Assembly: GCA_003332265.1 (NCBI GenBank)
Contig: QPGA01000004.1
Span: forward strand, 21,413-85,412
From: Candidatus Accumulibacter meliphilus
GTDB lineage: Bacteria; Pseudomonadota; Gammaproteobacteria; Burkholderiales; Rhodocyclaceae
Direction of reading: 5' to 3'
DNA length: 64,000 bases
Shown in pieces: positions 52,715 to 60,500 of this stretch. Each line of letters begins with the position of its first letter. Within the stretch, counting starts at the first letter, position 1. The position numbers were made by a program, and so were the translations under genes. The notes beneath the pieces are model-generated. The model was not told where the DNA came from and did no database searches. It saw only the letters and a list, made by a program, of their open reading frames with translations.

Positions 52715-54082
52715 TTAGCGACCACGGCCGCCACCACCGCCGCCACGGTGTCCACCACCACCGCCACCACGACCACCTCCGCCGCCGCGGTTGCTCATCT
52801 GTGCGCGGCTGGCGTTGCCGCGCTGGCTGGCTTCGCGTGTCGAGCGGCCGTTGCCGGCGCCCGAGAAACCGCTACCCCTCGCGCTGCTGCTCGCATTGTT
52901 GCGCGCGGTACTGCCAGCCATGCGGTTGCTGGCAGTCGACCGTGCTTCGCTACCCTGCATGCGGTTGCTTGCCGATGCCCGCGCTCCGCCGCCGCCCTGC
53001 ATGCGGTCGCTTGCCGTTGCTCCTCTGCCACCAGCACCGGAACCGACACCGGCGGTCTTGTCGCGTGTCGCTGCCCTAGCGCCACGATCAGCGTTCTGAA
53101 CGCGATCGTTCAGCTGTTTGCGATCCATGCCCTTGAGCTCCGAGCGCCCGCTTTCGGCGCGACCGCGAAAGTTCTCGCGCGACTTGGCTGCGGCGGCGTT
53201 GCTGCCACGGTTGTACTGGCGCGCCACGTTCCTGTCCCCGTAAGCGACACCGCGGCGGTGATTGACGTTGTGATTCCAGTTCTTGTTGCTGATGTTGCTG
53301 CGATTGAACGAGTTGTAGCGATTGACGTTCACGTTGACCGAGCCGCGGCCCCAGCCCCAGTTGCAGCCTCCCCAGATTGCGGCGCCAACGAGCAGGCCGG
53401 TGGCGAAGACCAGGCCGGGTGGATAGACGTAGGCCGGCGGATAGACGGTGTACGGCGGTGTCGGATACCACCAGCTGCCGTAGACCACGCTTGGATTGTA
53501 AGTGGGTACGTAGATCACGTCCGGCTTTGGCGACTCGACGACATAGATCGTCTGGCTGCCCTGTGTCTCGGTCCTGACCACCTGCTGCGGCGTCGTCTTG
53601 AGGTTGCCGGTGGCATCGGCCTTGGCGCGCAGCGACTGCACGGTATCCATCACTGCCGCCTGCTGGGCGAGGAAAGCGTCGCCAAGTTTCTGCGTCCAGC
53701 TGAGGTTGTCGTTCATCTGCTTGAGGACGTCCGGTACCGCAGTCAGCGACTTGACCGCCGGATCCCATTGCTGCTTGGCCATTGCGTCCTCAAGCGCTTT
53801 CTCGGTCGTGACCTTGGGGTTGGCCTTCGACCAGCGTGCCGCCTCGACGACTTCCAGCGGGTAGGTCGAAGCCATCAGGATCTGTGCCAGCAGCGCATCC
53901 GGATACAGGGCAATGGGCGCCAGAAGCCGGTCCAGGTCTTCCTGCGAGAAGCTTTGCTGCGCCGCACCTGCCGGCGCTGGCTCGGCTAGGGGCGCTGACG
54001 GCGCTTGCTGCGCCAGCGTCGGGGAAAGCGCGAATATCAGTGCTGTAAGCAGCGCACAGGATCGGGAGGTTTTCGAGTTCAT
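52715..54082 (-). CDS. Secreted DUF3300 family protein with Gly/Arg/Asn-rich tail
   Basis: A 455-residue protein. A signal peptide (KTSRSCALLTALIFALSPTLA) is followed by the DUF3300 domain: LDRLLAPIALYPDALLAQIL, STYPLEVVEAARWSKANP, WDPAVKSLTAVPDVLKQMND and VIYVPTYNPSVVYGSWWYP. Membrane-proximal hydrophobics (GLLVGAAIWGG) and an Asn-rich stretch follow. The last ~170 residues are low complexity, with ASNRMQG-like repeats and a terminal Gly/Arg run (GGGGGHRGGGGGGRGR). ATG 54082 has GAGG upstream. It is paired with DUF2950 downstream; together they are envelope proteins of unknown function. Confidence 0.9.
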   Translation of the reverse strand: MNSKTSRSCALLTALIFALSPTLAQQAPSAPLAEPAPAGAAQQSFSQEDLDRLLAPIALYPDALLAQILMASTYPLEVVEAARWSKANPKVTTEKALEDAMAKQQWDPAVKSLTAVPDVLKQMNDNLSWTQKLGDAFLAQQAAVMDTVQSLRAKADATGNLKTTPQQVVRTETQGSQTIYVVESPKPDVIYVPTYNPSVVYGSWWYPTPPYTVYPPAYVYPPGLVFATGLLVGAAIWGGCNWGWGRGSVNVNVNRYNSFNRSNISNKNWNHNVNHRRGVAYGDRNVARQYNRGSNAAAAKSRENFRGRAESGRSELKGMDRKQLNDRVQNADRGARAATRDKTAGVGSGAGGRGATASDRMQGGGGARASASNRMQGSEARSTASNRMAGSTARNNASSSARGSGFSGAGNGRSTREASQRGNASRAQMSNRGGGGGRGGGGGGHRGGGGGGRGR

Positions 54083-54680
54083 CAAGAATCCTCGGATACA
54101 GAACAACGATTTACGAGCGAAGCGACAAGGGTCACGGGCAACTGCGCTCGGGCAGGATACGCCCACCAGGCGAGTCACTAGCGCGTCAGCTTATCCATTG
54201 CGGGGGGGCTTGCCAAGTCGACCAGTGAAGCTTGCCACCATGGCCATGAAAGCTACCTCGCCGCGGCAAGCGGCGCTTCCTGGATCGCTTCACTTCGTCG
54301 TTCGCCACGAGCACCGTCCGTCCTGCCATTGCCGCGGGATCCCCGCGCAGTCGCCAGGTGGACGACGCCAAACGGTCTCGCGAAAGTGTCCGTGCAAGCG
54401 GGGGCAATGCGACCAGAAGCAGCAAAGGCCCGCCAGATGCGGGCCTTTGCTTGGCTTCCGTCAGCAGGCTCGGGGATGGGAGCCTTGCGATCCCACTTTC
54501 TGTAGAAAGTGTTTCCTCGGCGAATGGTGGCCGGGTGGGCCTGGGTTCTGGCAGCGGGTGGCTGCAGGTGTTCGCGTTGGTCAGATGGCTCTATTTGACC
54601 CGAACCCTTCGTATCTGCAAAGCATTGAATGGAGATAGTCGTATCTCGAATCACGATTGAACGTGTACTATTGCATCACC
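54083..54680. other. Intergenic region between the divergent DUF3300 and LysR genes
   Basis: About 600 bp with no supported gene. It contains one strong hairpin (54421-54451, listed separately) and no recognisable RNA gene. Short open frames on both strands show no ribosome-binding site or similarity. Confidence 0.5.
54421..54451. terminator. Strong hairpin, possible transcription terminator
   Basis: 13-bp perfect arms AGCAAAGGCCCGC (54421-54433) and GCGGGCCTTTGCT (54439-54451), with a 5-nt loop. The right arm's TTTGCTT gives a weak T-run. No gene ends nearby on either strand, so it may terminate an unannotated transcript or be the remnant of one. Confidence 0.55.
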
Positions 54681-55622
54681 ATGGAACTCCGTCAGTTGCG
54701 ATATTTTGCAGCCATTGCCAAGCACGGCAGCTTCTCGAAGGCGGCCGAGCAGGTGTTCGTCGCCCAGTCCGCGCTCAGCCATCAACTCGCGCAGCTCGAA
54801 GCAGAGCTGGGGACGCGCCTGCTTCACCGCTCGCGGCGCGGGGTCGAACTGAGCGAGTCGGGTCGCATCTTCCTCGCCCACGCCACGGCCATCCTCCGGC
54901 AGGTGGACGACGCCACAGCCAGCGTTCGCAACAGCGCCGGCGATCCGAGCGGTAAAGTCGTCTTCGGCGTACCGCACAGTGCCTCCAATGCACTGGCCTT
55001 GCCGCTCCTGCAGGCCGTCCGCCAGCACTTGCCGAAGGTCGAACTGGAGCTGACGGAAGAGCTGACCGGCAACCTCGTCCAGCAACTGCGCAACGGCCAG
55101 ATCAACCTGGCCCTGTTGTTCGACGACGGCAGCATCGACGAGTTTGCCTGCGAGTACCTGCTCGATGAAGAACTGGCCTTGATTTCGCCCGCCTCGGCAG
55201 CGGATCGCCCGCAGGCGGCGGTGAGCTTGCAGCAGGCTCTGCTGCTGCCTTTGATCCTGCCCGCCAATCCACATGGCGTGCGCCCGATCATCGAGGCGGC
55301 GGCGCGCGCGCATGGGCTAGCGGGGCCGAACGTCATCGCCGACATCAGCTCGGTCAGCATCCTGCGCACGACTTTGCTCGCCGGCCTCGGTCACACCCTG
55401 CTGCCGGTGATGCCCTTGCAGCATGAACTGGCGGCCGGCACGCTGTGCGCCATTCCCGTCGAAAACCCGACGCTGACGCGCCGCCTGGCGCTCTGCGCCT
55501 CGAAGCACATCCCGCTCTCGGCCGCTGCCACCGCCGTCGCCAGACTCACCGCAGATCTGAGCAAGAACCTCTGTGCGACAAATATCTGGCAGGGCACGGC
55601 ACTGCTTCCGGAGGCACCCTGA
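54681..55622 (+). CDS. LysR-family transcriptional regulator
   Basis: A 313-residue LysR-type regulator: an N-terminal winged helix (MELRQLRYFAAIAKHGSFSK, AAEQVFVAQSALSHQLAQLE, GVELSESG) and a periplasmic-binding-like effector domain (VVFGVPHSASNALALPLLQA). The effector domain has features of the Nac/Cbl-like branch: short strands and SSVSILRTTLLAGLGHTLLPVMPL. The start at 54681 is chosen as the canonical MELRQL opening; a TTG start at 54657 is possible. The likely target is unknown: its neighbours are DUF3300 (divergent) and unrelated genes, though a divergent partner is common for this family. Confidence 0.9.
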   Translation: MELRQLRYFAAIAKHGSFSKAAEQVFVAQSALSHQLAQLEAELGTRLLHRSRRGVELSESGRIFLAHATAILRQVDDATASVRNSAGDPSGKVVFGVPHSASNALALPLLQAVRQHLPKVELELTEELTGNLVQQLRNGQINLALLFDDGSIDEFACEYLLDEELALISPASAADRPQAAVSLQQALLLPLILPANPHGVRPIIEAAARAHGLAGPNVIADISSVSILRTTLLAGLGHTLLPVMPLQHELAAGTLCAIPVENPTLTRRLALCASKHIPLSAAATAVARLTADLSKNLCATNIWQGTALLPEAP

Positions 55623-56020
55623 AGGTTTGCTTTCGGAAGCACTGCCGAATGATTGGAACCAGTTGTGCGCAGGTGGTAGCGACTTTTCTCCAAAGCCGCC
55701 GTTGAGCTGGATACCGAGATCGACCTGCTGCTCGACCCGCAGCCGGGCGACGTGCTATCGGCAACAGCCGACAACCATCTGGTGCGCAGCGAGGCGCTGG
55801 CCAAGGATCCGGCGCAAACCCGGCTACTGCGGGTGTCACGTGGTTTTCACTACCGCTCTCAAAGACGATTGCCGGAAAAGAACATACCACTTTCTTGTCT
55901 TCTGACAGAAAACGCGTTGTATGGCGTTTCTCTCTCTCTGAATCATTGACGCAAGCTTCGTCTTTGTGGCGTAGGCAGCCTGAGTTGAACTGTTTTTCCG
56001 CTGCCCCCGTCAAGCGATGG
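55623..56020. other. Intergenic region with a possible gene remnant
   Basis: A 398-bp gap. Nucleotides ~55696-55850, in one frame, look codon-biased like a real gene (AVELDTEIDLLLDPQPGDVL, then NHLVRSEALAKDPAQTRLLRV) but have no start codon or ribosome-binding site and follow a TAG. This may be the remnant of a lost gene. The rest is AT-richer and shows nothing. Confidence 0.3.
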
Positions 56021-56422
56021 CTACATCACTTGGGAAAGATAAGAGCCCAGTCGCAAGTCGGTGGTGAGTATGTGTTCGGTTAACCAGCGCTCCAGAAATT
56101 CGATATGTTCGTTCACCACAGATTTGTCCGCCTGAAGGATTGCTTGCTGTAGTTCCCTGGCGCCCTGAATCAATTCCCGGTGCTCCGCTTGGTGTTCTTC
56201 AATTCCCTCATAACGATGCTTCAGCATCAAGCGTTCCTCGTGGCTGAAGTGCCAAACCGTGCAATTGATCAGCTCTTCCAAGGTTGCCGCGATATAATCA
56301 GGGGGGTCCTCGTCCATTACGGAATGATTGAGTAGATTGAAAATATTCACCAACTTACGGTGATCGTCATCTATTTCGTCGACCCCAACGCTTAGTATCT
56401 TGTCCCAAACTATATCTTTCAT
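56021..56422 (-). CDS. Bacteriohemerythrin
   Basis: A 133-residue single-domain hemerythrin, a di-iron oxygen-binding protein. The ligands are in place: VDEIDDDHRKLVNIFN (His and Asp), WHFSHEERLM (His-Glu), HQAEHREL (His, Glu/His) and WLTEHILTTD (His, Asp). Such proteins carry or buffer oxygen in low-oxygen bacteria. AGGAGAAGAG just before the ATG is a strong ribosome-binding site. The gene is monocistronic, divergent from the TelA gene, and flanked by long gaps. Confidence 0.93.
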   Translation of the reverse strand: MKDIVWDKILSVGVDEIDDDHRKLVNIFNLLNHSVMDEDPPDYIAATLEELINCTVWHFSHEERLMLKHRYEGIEEHQAEHRELIQGARELQQAILQADKSVVNEHIEFLERWLTEHILTTDLRLGSYLSQVM

Positions 56423-56885
56423 GACTCTTCTCCTGACTGAAATAATTGAACCCGAGAGTGGGGTTTGATAAAAGGAATCGCGCTGGCCTAAGGAGGCAGG
56501 TTCGAGGCCGTGTACCTCGAAAAAGTCGCTCCCATACGCTGCCGATGATTCAAGTAGCCTATGGGGGAGGCTAGACCAATGGTAGCTCTAAACGGGGATC
56601 GACGTCAGCAGGAGGCTATCCGACCGTCGAAGCCGTGTGGCGCCAACGGCCGACACTATCGGTAATGCGACGGGGAGGGGCCTCTTCCCTGAGTCGCCCT
56701 CTTCACTTCCTGCCTCACTGACGCTTCTCCTGCAAGGCGAGCACGGATCTTCGTGGGGGTGGCTTGGCAGGAAAACTGATATCATGCCAAGCCGATTGCA
56801 TCGGCCAGATCCCCCTGTCAGAGACGGGCTTCCGGTTTCGGCGGTGCCTGCTGGCTGACGAATTTTCCTTTGAGGAGACCAGAAA
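56423..56885. other. Intergenic region between bacteriohemerythrin and TelA-family genes
   Basis: 463 bp upstream of two divergent genes. It contains AT-rich stretches (around 56440-56480) and a short TGATATCA palindrome near 56780. No gene, RNA or clear promoter is seen. The GAGGAGACC just before 56886 is the ribosome-binding site of the next gene. Confidence 0.45.
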
Positions 56886-58103
56886 ATGGCTGCTTCGGCG
56901 AGTGGGTCTGAAACCTCTGCAACGGGCGAGCCGGGGTTCGTTCTCACGCCGCCAGAGCCGATCAAGCTGGTCGATGAAAAACGCGCCTCGCAGGCAACGT
57001 CCTTGCCGGCAGAACTCGCAGACGCGGTCGATGATCAGGTTGAGCGCTTCATCAGTGCCTTGCTCAGCGAAGATGTGCACAGCGACGCGTTCCGGGCAAA
57101 GGTCGACTCGGCGTTCCGCCTGGGCCGAGAAGAAATCGCGGCGACCGCTCATTTGATGAGCGGACGCTTCATGGCGCGCAACATGGTTGGTATGGAGGAT
57201 TCGACCGCATTCAAGGCGATCAGCGAAATGCGTCGGCATCTTGATGAGCTTGATCCCGGCAAGGAAGGCGATTTGCTTTCACAGAACAAGCTGCTCGGAA
57301 TGATTCCCTACGGCGATAAGCTGAAAGCCTATTTCCGCAGGTTCCAGAGTGCCAGTCAGCAGCTTCAGACAGCCATGCGCCAGATCTACGCGGCCCGGGA
57401 CGACCTGCAACGCGACGGTATCGACATCGATGCTACGCGGGTCAGCTTATGGGAAGCCATGCAGCATCTGAAGGCTTCGATACGTTTTGCCGAACAGCTT
57501 GACGGTCGCTTGGCAGAGAAAGTCGCCGCGGCCAGAAGCAGCGATCCGGAGCGCGCCAAGGCGCTGGAGCAGGAAGTTCTCTACTATGCGCGGCAGAATC
57601 TGCAGGACATGCTCACCCAGATGGCCGTTTGTGTGAACGGTTATCTGGCCATGGATGTGCTCAAGAAGACCTGCCGCGAGTTGATCAACGGTTGCGAGCG
57701 GGTTGCCACCACCGGCATGTCGGCACTGGCCGTGGCGCAGACGGTGGCGCGTGCCACGGGTAATCAGGTCAAGGTCATGGACATGCTTTCCGGCGTGAAC
57801 AGCACCATCGAGAACATGATTGTCGAAACCGGCAAACAATTGAATACCCATGTCGAACGTAGCGCAGCGTTCGGTGGCAGCCCGCTGCTGGGGATCGAGA
57901 AACTCAAGGAAATGTTCGCCCTGACGTTCAAGGCGATGGATACGATGGACAGCTTCCGCAGTCGAGCGCTCGAGGTGATGGGTCAAAATAATGCCGTCAT
58001 GCGCGACCAGTTGGCCAAAGCGCAGACTTACCTGGACAAGTCACGCCAGGAGCAAATCCGCGCGCTGGGCAGCCCAGGCCTGGAAGGGCCGGTCAGGCTG
58101 TAG
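56886..58103 (+). CDS. TelA/YaaN-family protein (toxic anion resistance)
   Basis: A 405-residue TelA-family protein. The helical body contains DLLSQNKLLGMIPYGDKLKAYFRRFQSAS, then LWEAMQHLKASIRFAEQLDGRL, and a Met/Val-rich central region (MLTQMAVCVNGYLAMDVLKKTCRELINGCERVATTGM ... MDMLSGVNSTIENMIVETGKQL). TelA relatives are linked to tellurite and cell-envelope stress resistance and are often encoded beside XpaC-like membrane proteins. The ATG at 56886 has GAGGAGACC upstream. A YiaAB-type gene follows 52 bp later. Confidence 0.9.
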   Translation: MAASASGSETSATGEPGFVLTPPEPIKLVDEKRASQATSLPAELADAVDDQVERFISALLSEDVHSDAFRAKVDSAFRLGREEIAATAHLMSGRFMARNMVGMEDSTAFKAISEMRRHLDELDPGKEGDLLSQNKLLGMIPYGDKLKAYFRRFQSASQQLQTAMRQIYAARDDLQRDGIDIDATRVSLWEAMQHLKASIRFAEQLDGRLAEKVAAARSSDPERAKALEQEVLYYARQNLQDMLTQMAVCVNGYLAMDVLKKTCRELINGCERVATTGMSALAVAQTVARATGNQVKVMDMLSGVNSTIENMIVETGKQLNTHVERSAAFGGSPLLGIEKLKEMFALTFKAMDTMDSFRSRALEVMGQNNAVMRDQLAKAQTYLDKSRQEQIRALGSPGLEGPVRL

Positions 58104-58155
58104 AAGTTTTCGTCTCACTTGCACTCATCGCTGGTCTTGACAAGAGGAAACACAA

Positions 58156-58629
58156 ATGACGCAGCACTACCTGATTCGGCGTGATACTTCGGCCTGGAAT
58201 TTGCAGGTCTGGCTATCCTTCTCCATTGCCGCTTTGGCCTGTGCGATCGGCGTATGGAGCATGCCCAGCGAAGAACTCGATCGCGCATTTCTGGCCATCG
58301 GGCTGTTCTTTTGTCTGTTTTCAGCATTTACGCTGGCCAAGATGATCCGCGACAATCGCGACGAGCGCGTCGATACCACCCCCTGGATCATGACCGTGTG
58401 GATCGGCTTCCTCGTCGCCGTCGTGCTCACTGCCTGGGGCCTCTTCCGGATGAAAATTGGCACTTGGGAAAAGAGCTACATGGTCGTCAGCTGGCTGTTT
58501 CTGGTCAGCGCCGCCTTCACCCTTGCCAAGTTGGTTCGTGACAAGCAGGAAGCCGATATTCTCGAATCGTCGAGCACGGAGAAGGCCTTGTTGCTTGCCG
58601 ACGACCAAGCGCCCGCGGTGGACCGATAG
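58156..58629 (+). CDS. YiaA/YiaB-family inner membrane protein (duplicated domain)
   Basis: A 157-residue protein with two copies of the YiaAB two-helix domain: SAWNLQVWLSFSIAALACAIGVW, AIGLFFCLFSAFTLAKMIRDN, and TPWIMTVWIGFLVAVVLTAWGLF, VSWLFLVSAAFTLAKLVRDK. Each half is typical. GAGGAA precedes the ATG. It is co-oriented with the TelA gene 52 bp upstream and is convergent with the next gene. A role in envelope stress is suggested by the context only. Confidence 0.9.
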   Translation: MTQHYLIRRDTSAWNLQVWLSFSIAALACAIGVWSMPSEELDRAFLAIGLFFCLFSAFTLAKMIRDNRDERVDTTPWIMTVWIGFLVAVVLTAWGLFRMKIGTWEKSYMVVSWLFLVSAAFTLAKLVRDKQEADILESSSTEKALLLADDQAPAVDR

Positions 58630-58691
58630 ACGCGCTTTCACCGCCAGACGGGCGCCGGCCTGGCGACGCGTCCTGAACCAGTGGGATGCGA

Positions 58692-59462
58692 TTAGCGCTT
58701 GCTGTTGATGAAGGTCTCGTGGTTGGCCAGTTTGCGAACTTCGTCTGCCGCGGCCAGCTCCAGCACTTTTCGCAAGCGGCCATGCAGGACATCCAGCTGA
58801 TTCTGCAGCGATTCATCGGGCGTTTTTTCGCCCGGCCTGACGCTCAGGCCCTTGCTGGCATCGCGCACGGACAGATAGTGCCGGCACATGTCGGGGAGGT
58901 AGCGGGCGATGACCTCTCTGACAAAAAACTGCTCTTCGACAGGTACGACCAGGGCTTTTTGCTCGTTAGCCAGCACGTCGACCGCTCTCGCCAGCGTTTC
59001 TTTCAGGCCAGCAAGGGAGCGCGCTGCATCATGCGGAAGTCTGGGGGCTACCTGGGCGAGAAAGGTATCCAGCTTGGCGGCGTCTCTGCTGATGTCCGCC
59101 CCTTTTCCGGAACGTCCGCAGCGTGCCGCCCTGGCACGCATCACCAGCCCAAGGCCGCCAGCAAACGCGACGATCGCCACTCCAGCAAGCGGCAGGCTTG
59201 CCTGCACGGTGGCAAGGAGGCCTCCCAGCACGCCGATGGCAATGGCGATCAGTCCGGGAATCGAAAGGAGTGCCGGTCGCAAGCCTCGACCGGCGTCGGC
59301 TTCGTGTTCAATCGCGGTCGCCAGAGGACGCCCGACAGCACGCCGTTGTTGCGTGCGCAGCAGGCGCTCGGTGACTGCCGCGCCATACGCCGCCGGCTTG
59401 GCAGCTCTTGCGCTACCCCGCTTCGGCAAGCTGCCGCTGACCCATTTCTTCTGATCTGCCAT
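58692..59462 (-). CDS. XpaC-like membrane-associated protein
   Basis: A 256-residue protein. ATG 59462 is preferred (AAGAAGA upstream); the frame is open to 59570 but has no site. Two membrane helices (LLSIPGLIAIAIGVLGGLLATVQ and ASLPLAGVAIVAFAGGLGLVM) follow a basic N-terminus. The C-terminal ~120 residues are helical (DTFLAQVAPRLPHDAARSLAGLKETL, YLPDMCRHYLSVRDASKGL, DESLQNQLDVLHGRLRKVLELA). The layout resembles XpaC-type proteins that accompany TelA genes. It runs toward the TelA/YiaAB genes (62-bp gap from YiaAB). The call is by architecture and context. Confidence 0.55.
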   Translation of the reverse strand: MADQKKWVSGSLPKRGSARAAKPAAYGAAVTERLLRTQQRRAVGRPLATAIEHEADAGRGLRPALLSIPGLIAIAIGVLGGLLATVQASLPLAGVAIVAFAGGLGLVMRARAARCGRSGKGADISRDAAKLDTFLAQVAPRLPHDAARSLAGLKETLARAVDVLANEQKALVVPVEEQFFVREVIARYLPDMCRHYLSVRDASKGLSVRPGEKTPDESLQNQLDVLHGRLRKVLELAAADEVRKLANHETFINSKR

Positions 59463-59763
59463 AAGTCTTCTTGCGATTGGGCAAGTGGGGAATCTGCCTC
59501 CCCGCATGCCTGGGATCGGGTGAGTGAAGCCGTCAAGCCGTGGGTGAGCGTGGCTTGTTGCGCCACCCATTGTATTTCGTCTGGCCGTGAACTCAAGCCA
59601 CAGCCAGCGGCGGCGTCGGCGGTGAGCGGTGGCCGGGTCGCCTCCAGGGGGGCGAGCCAGGCGAGGCGCTCGGCATTGACTTGGCGATTGTGTATAGTGT
59701 TTCGATTGTCGCGATCATGGCCAGTTCTGCTATCGGAGTCTGCTTTGAATTTCCTGTGCCTGC
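59463..59763. other. Intergenic region upstream of the XpaC-like gene
   Basis: About 300 bp between the XpaC-like gene start and Element A copy 6. It contains AT-rich stretches around 59680-59710 (TATAGT) that could be a promoter; spacing to a -35 is not convincing. No gene is seen. Confidence 0.4.
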
Positions 59764-59888
59764 TTAATGTGAAAGTCGCGTATGCGACTCACGAACCTCC
59801 CTTCTCCCCCTGCGGGAGAAGGGCCGGGGGAAGAGGGGGACGGTCATGACTTTCATCATTCGGGGTATCTCGACTGTCATGACCGTTA
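59764..59888 (-). repeat. Element A, copy 6 (inverted)
   Basis: Reverse orientation to copies 1-5: TTAATGTGAAAGTCGC at the left end and GTCATGACCGTTA at the right end. The internal hairpins are intact. It is head-to-tail with copy 7, sharing the TTA at the junction, as copies 1 and 2 do. Confidence 0.9.
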
Positions 59889-60012
59889 ATGTGAAAGTCG
59901 CGTATGCGACTCACGAACCTCCCTTCTCCCCTCGCGGGAGAAGTGTCGGGGAAGAGGGGGAAACGGTCATGACTTTCATGATCCGGGGTATCCCAACATG
60001 TCATGACCGTTA
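59886..60012 (-). repeat. Element A, copy 7 (inverted, tandem with copy 6)
   Basis: 127 bp, reverse orientation, TTAATGTGAAAGTCGC to GTCATGACCGTTA. Its right end runs into the lipoprotein gene; an ATG inside the element (60003) is in frame with that gene. Confidence 0.9.
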
Positions 60013-60287
60013 GCAAGTCGATGCCCAGCCGCGCGCTGCTGCTGGTCTTCCTGCTCTCGAGTTGCTCGGACAGTCTGCTCTTGAGCTATGGCGACGATAC
60101 CAACTTTCTGCTCTTCGATCACCCGAACTCGGAAAAGGCCATCGCCGATGTTCGGGCCCGCGCCGAAAGTCTGTGCGCCGAGCGCAAGCAGCTGGCTGTC
60201 AAGACCGAGAGCGTCTGTTCGCTCAGCAGTTGTACGACGAGCTATCAGTGCGCGAGCAAGGCGGACGTTGTCCAGGACGCGCTTTGA
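60003..60287 (+). CDS. Small cysteine-containing lipoprotein
   Basis: A 94-residue protein. From ATG 60003, which lies inside Element A copy 7, the signal peptide has a basic start (TVSKSMPSR), a hydrophobic core (ALLLVFLL) and lipobox LSSC at Cys21. From ATG 60021 the signal peptide would be only 14 residues. No ribosome-binding site is visible for either start. The mature part has four more Cys (LCAER, VCSLSSC, YQCAS). It was found as an open frame with plausible processing; its function is unknown. The 5' end may have been replaced by the repeat. Confidence 0.5.
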   Translation: MTVSKSMPSRALLLVFLLSSCSDSLLLSYGDDTNFLLFDHPNSEKAIADVRARAESLCAERKQLAVKTESVCSLSSCTTSYQCASKADVVQDAL

Positions 60288-60361
60288 GCGACGGGCGCCG
60301 CCGGGCGCCCTTGCCCGTGAGGGCAAAGCTTGACCGTGCCGGCGCACTGCAAGTGGTGGGG

Positions 60362-60412
60362 AACCGTCATGACAGGCATCATCAGCGGCGTCTCCACATG
60401 TCATGACCGTTT
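60362..60412 (-). repeat. Element A, partial copy 8
   Basis: Only the outer hairpin remains: AACCGTCATGAC at the left and GTCATGACCGTT at the right, with a 27-nt spacer. The polypyrimidine hairpin and TTAA end are absent, so this half may be an independent mobile unit or a deletion. Confidence 0.75.
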
Positions 60413-60500
60413 GGACAGTCGGCCCAGGACCTTGTTGAGGAACGACTAGCCGCGAACGTGATCCCTTCTTGTATGGTAGATTGGCGTGGGAGGAAAAACA

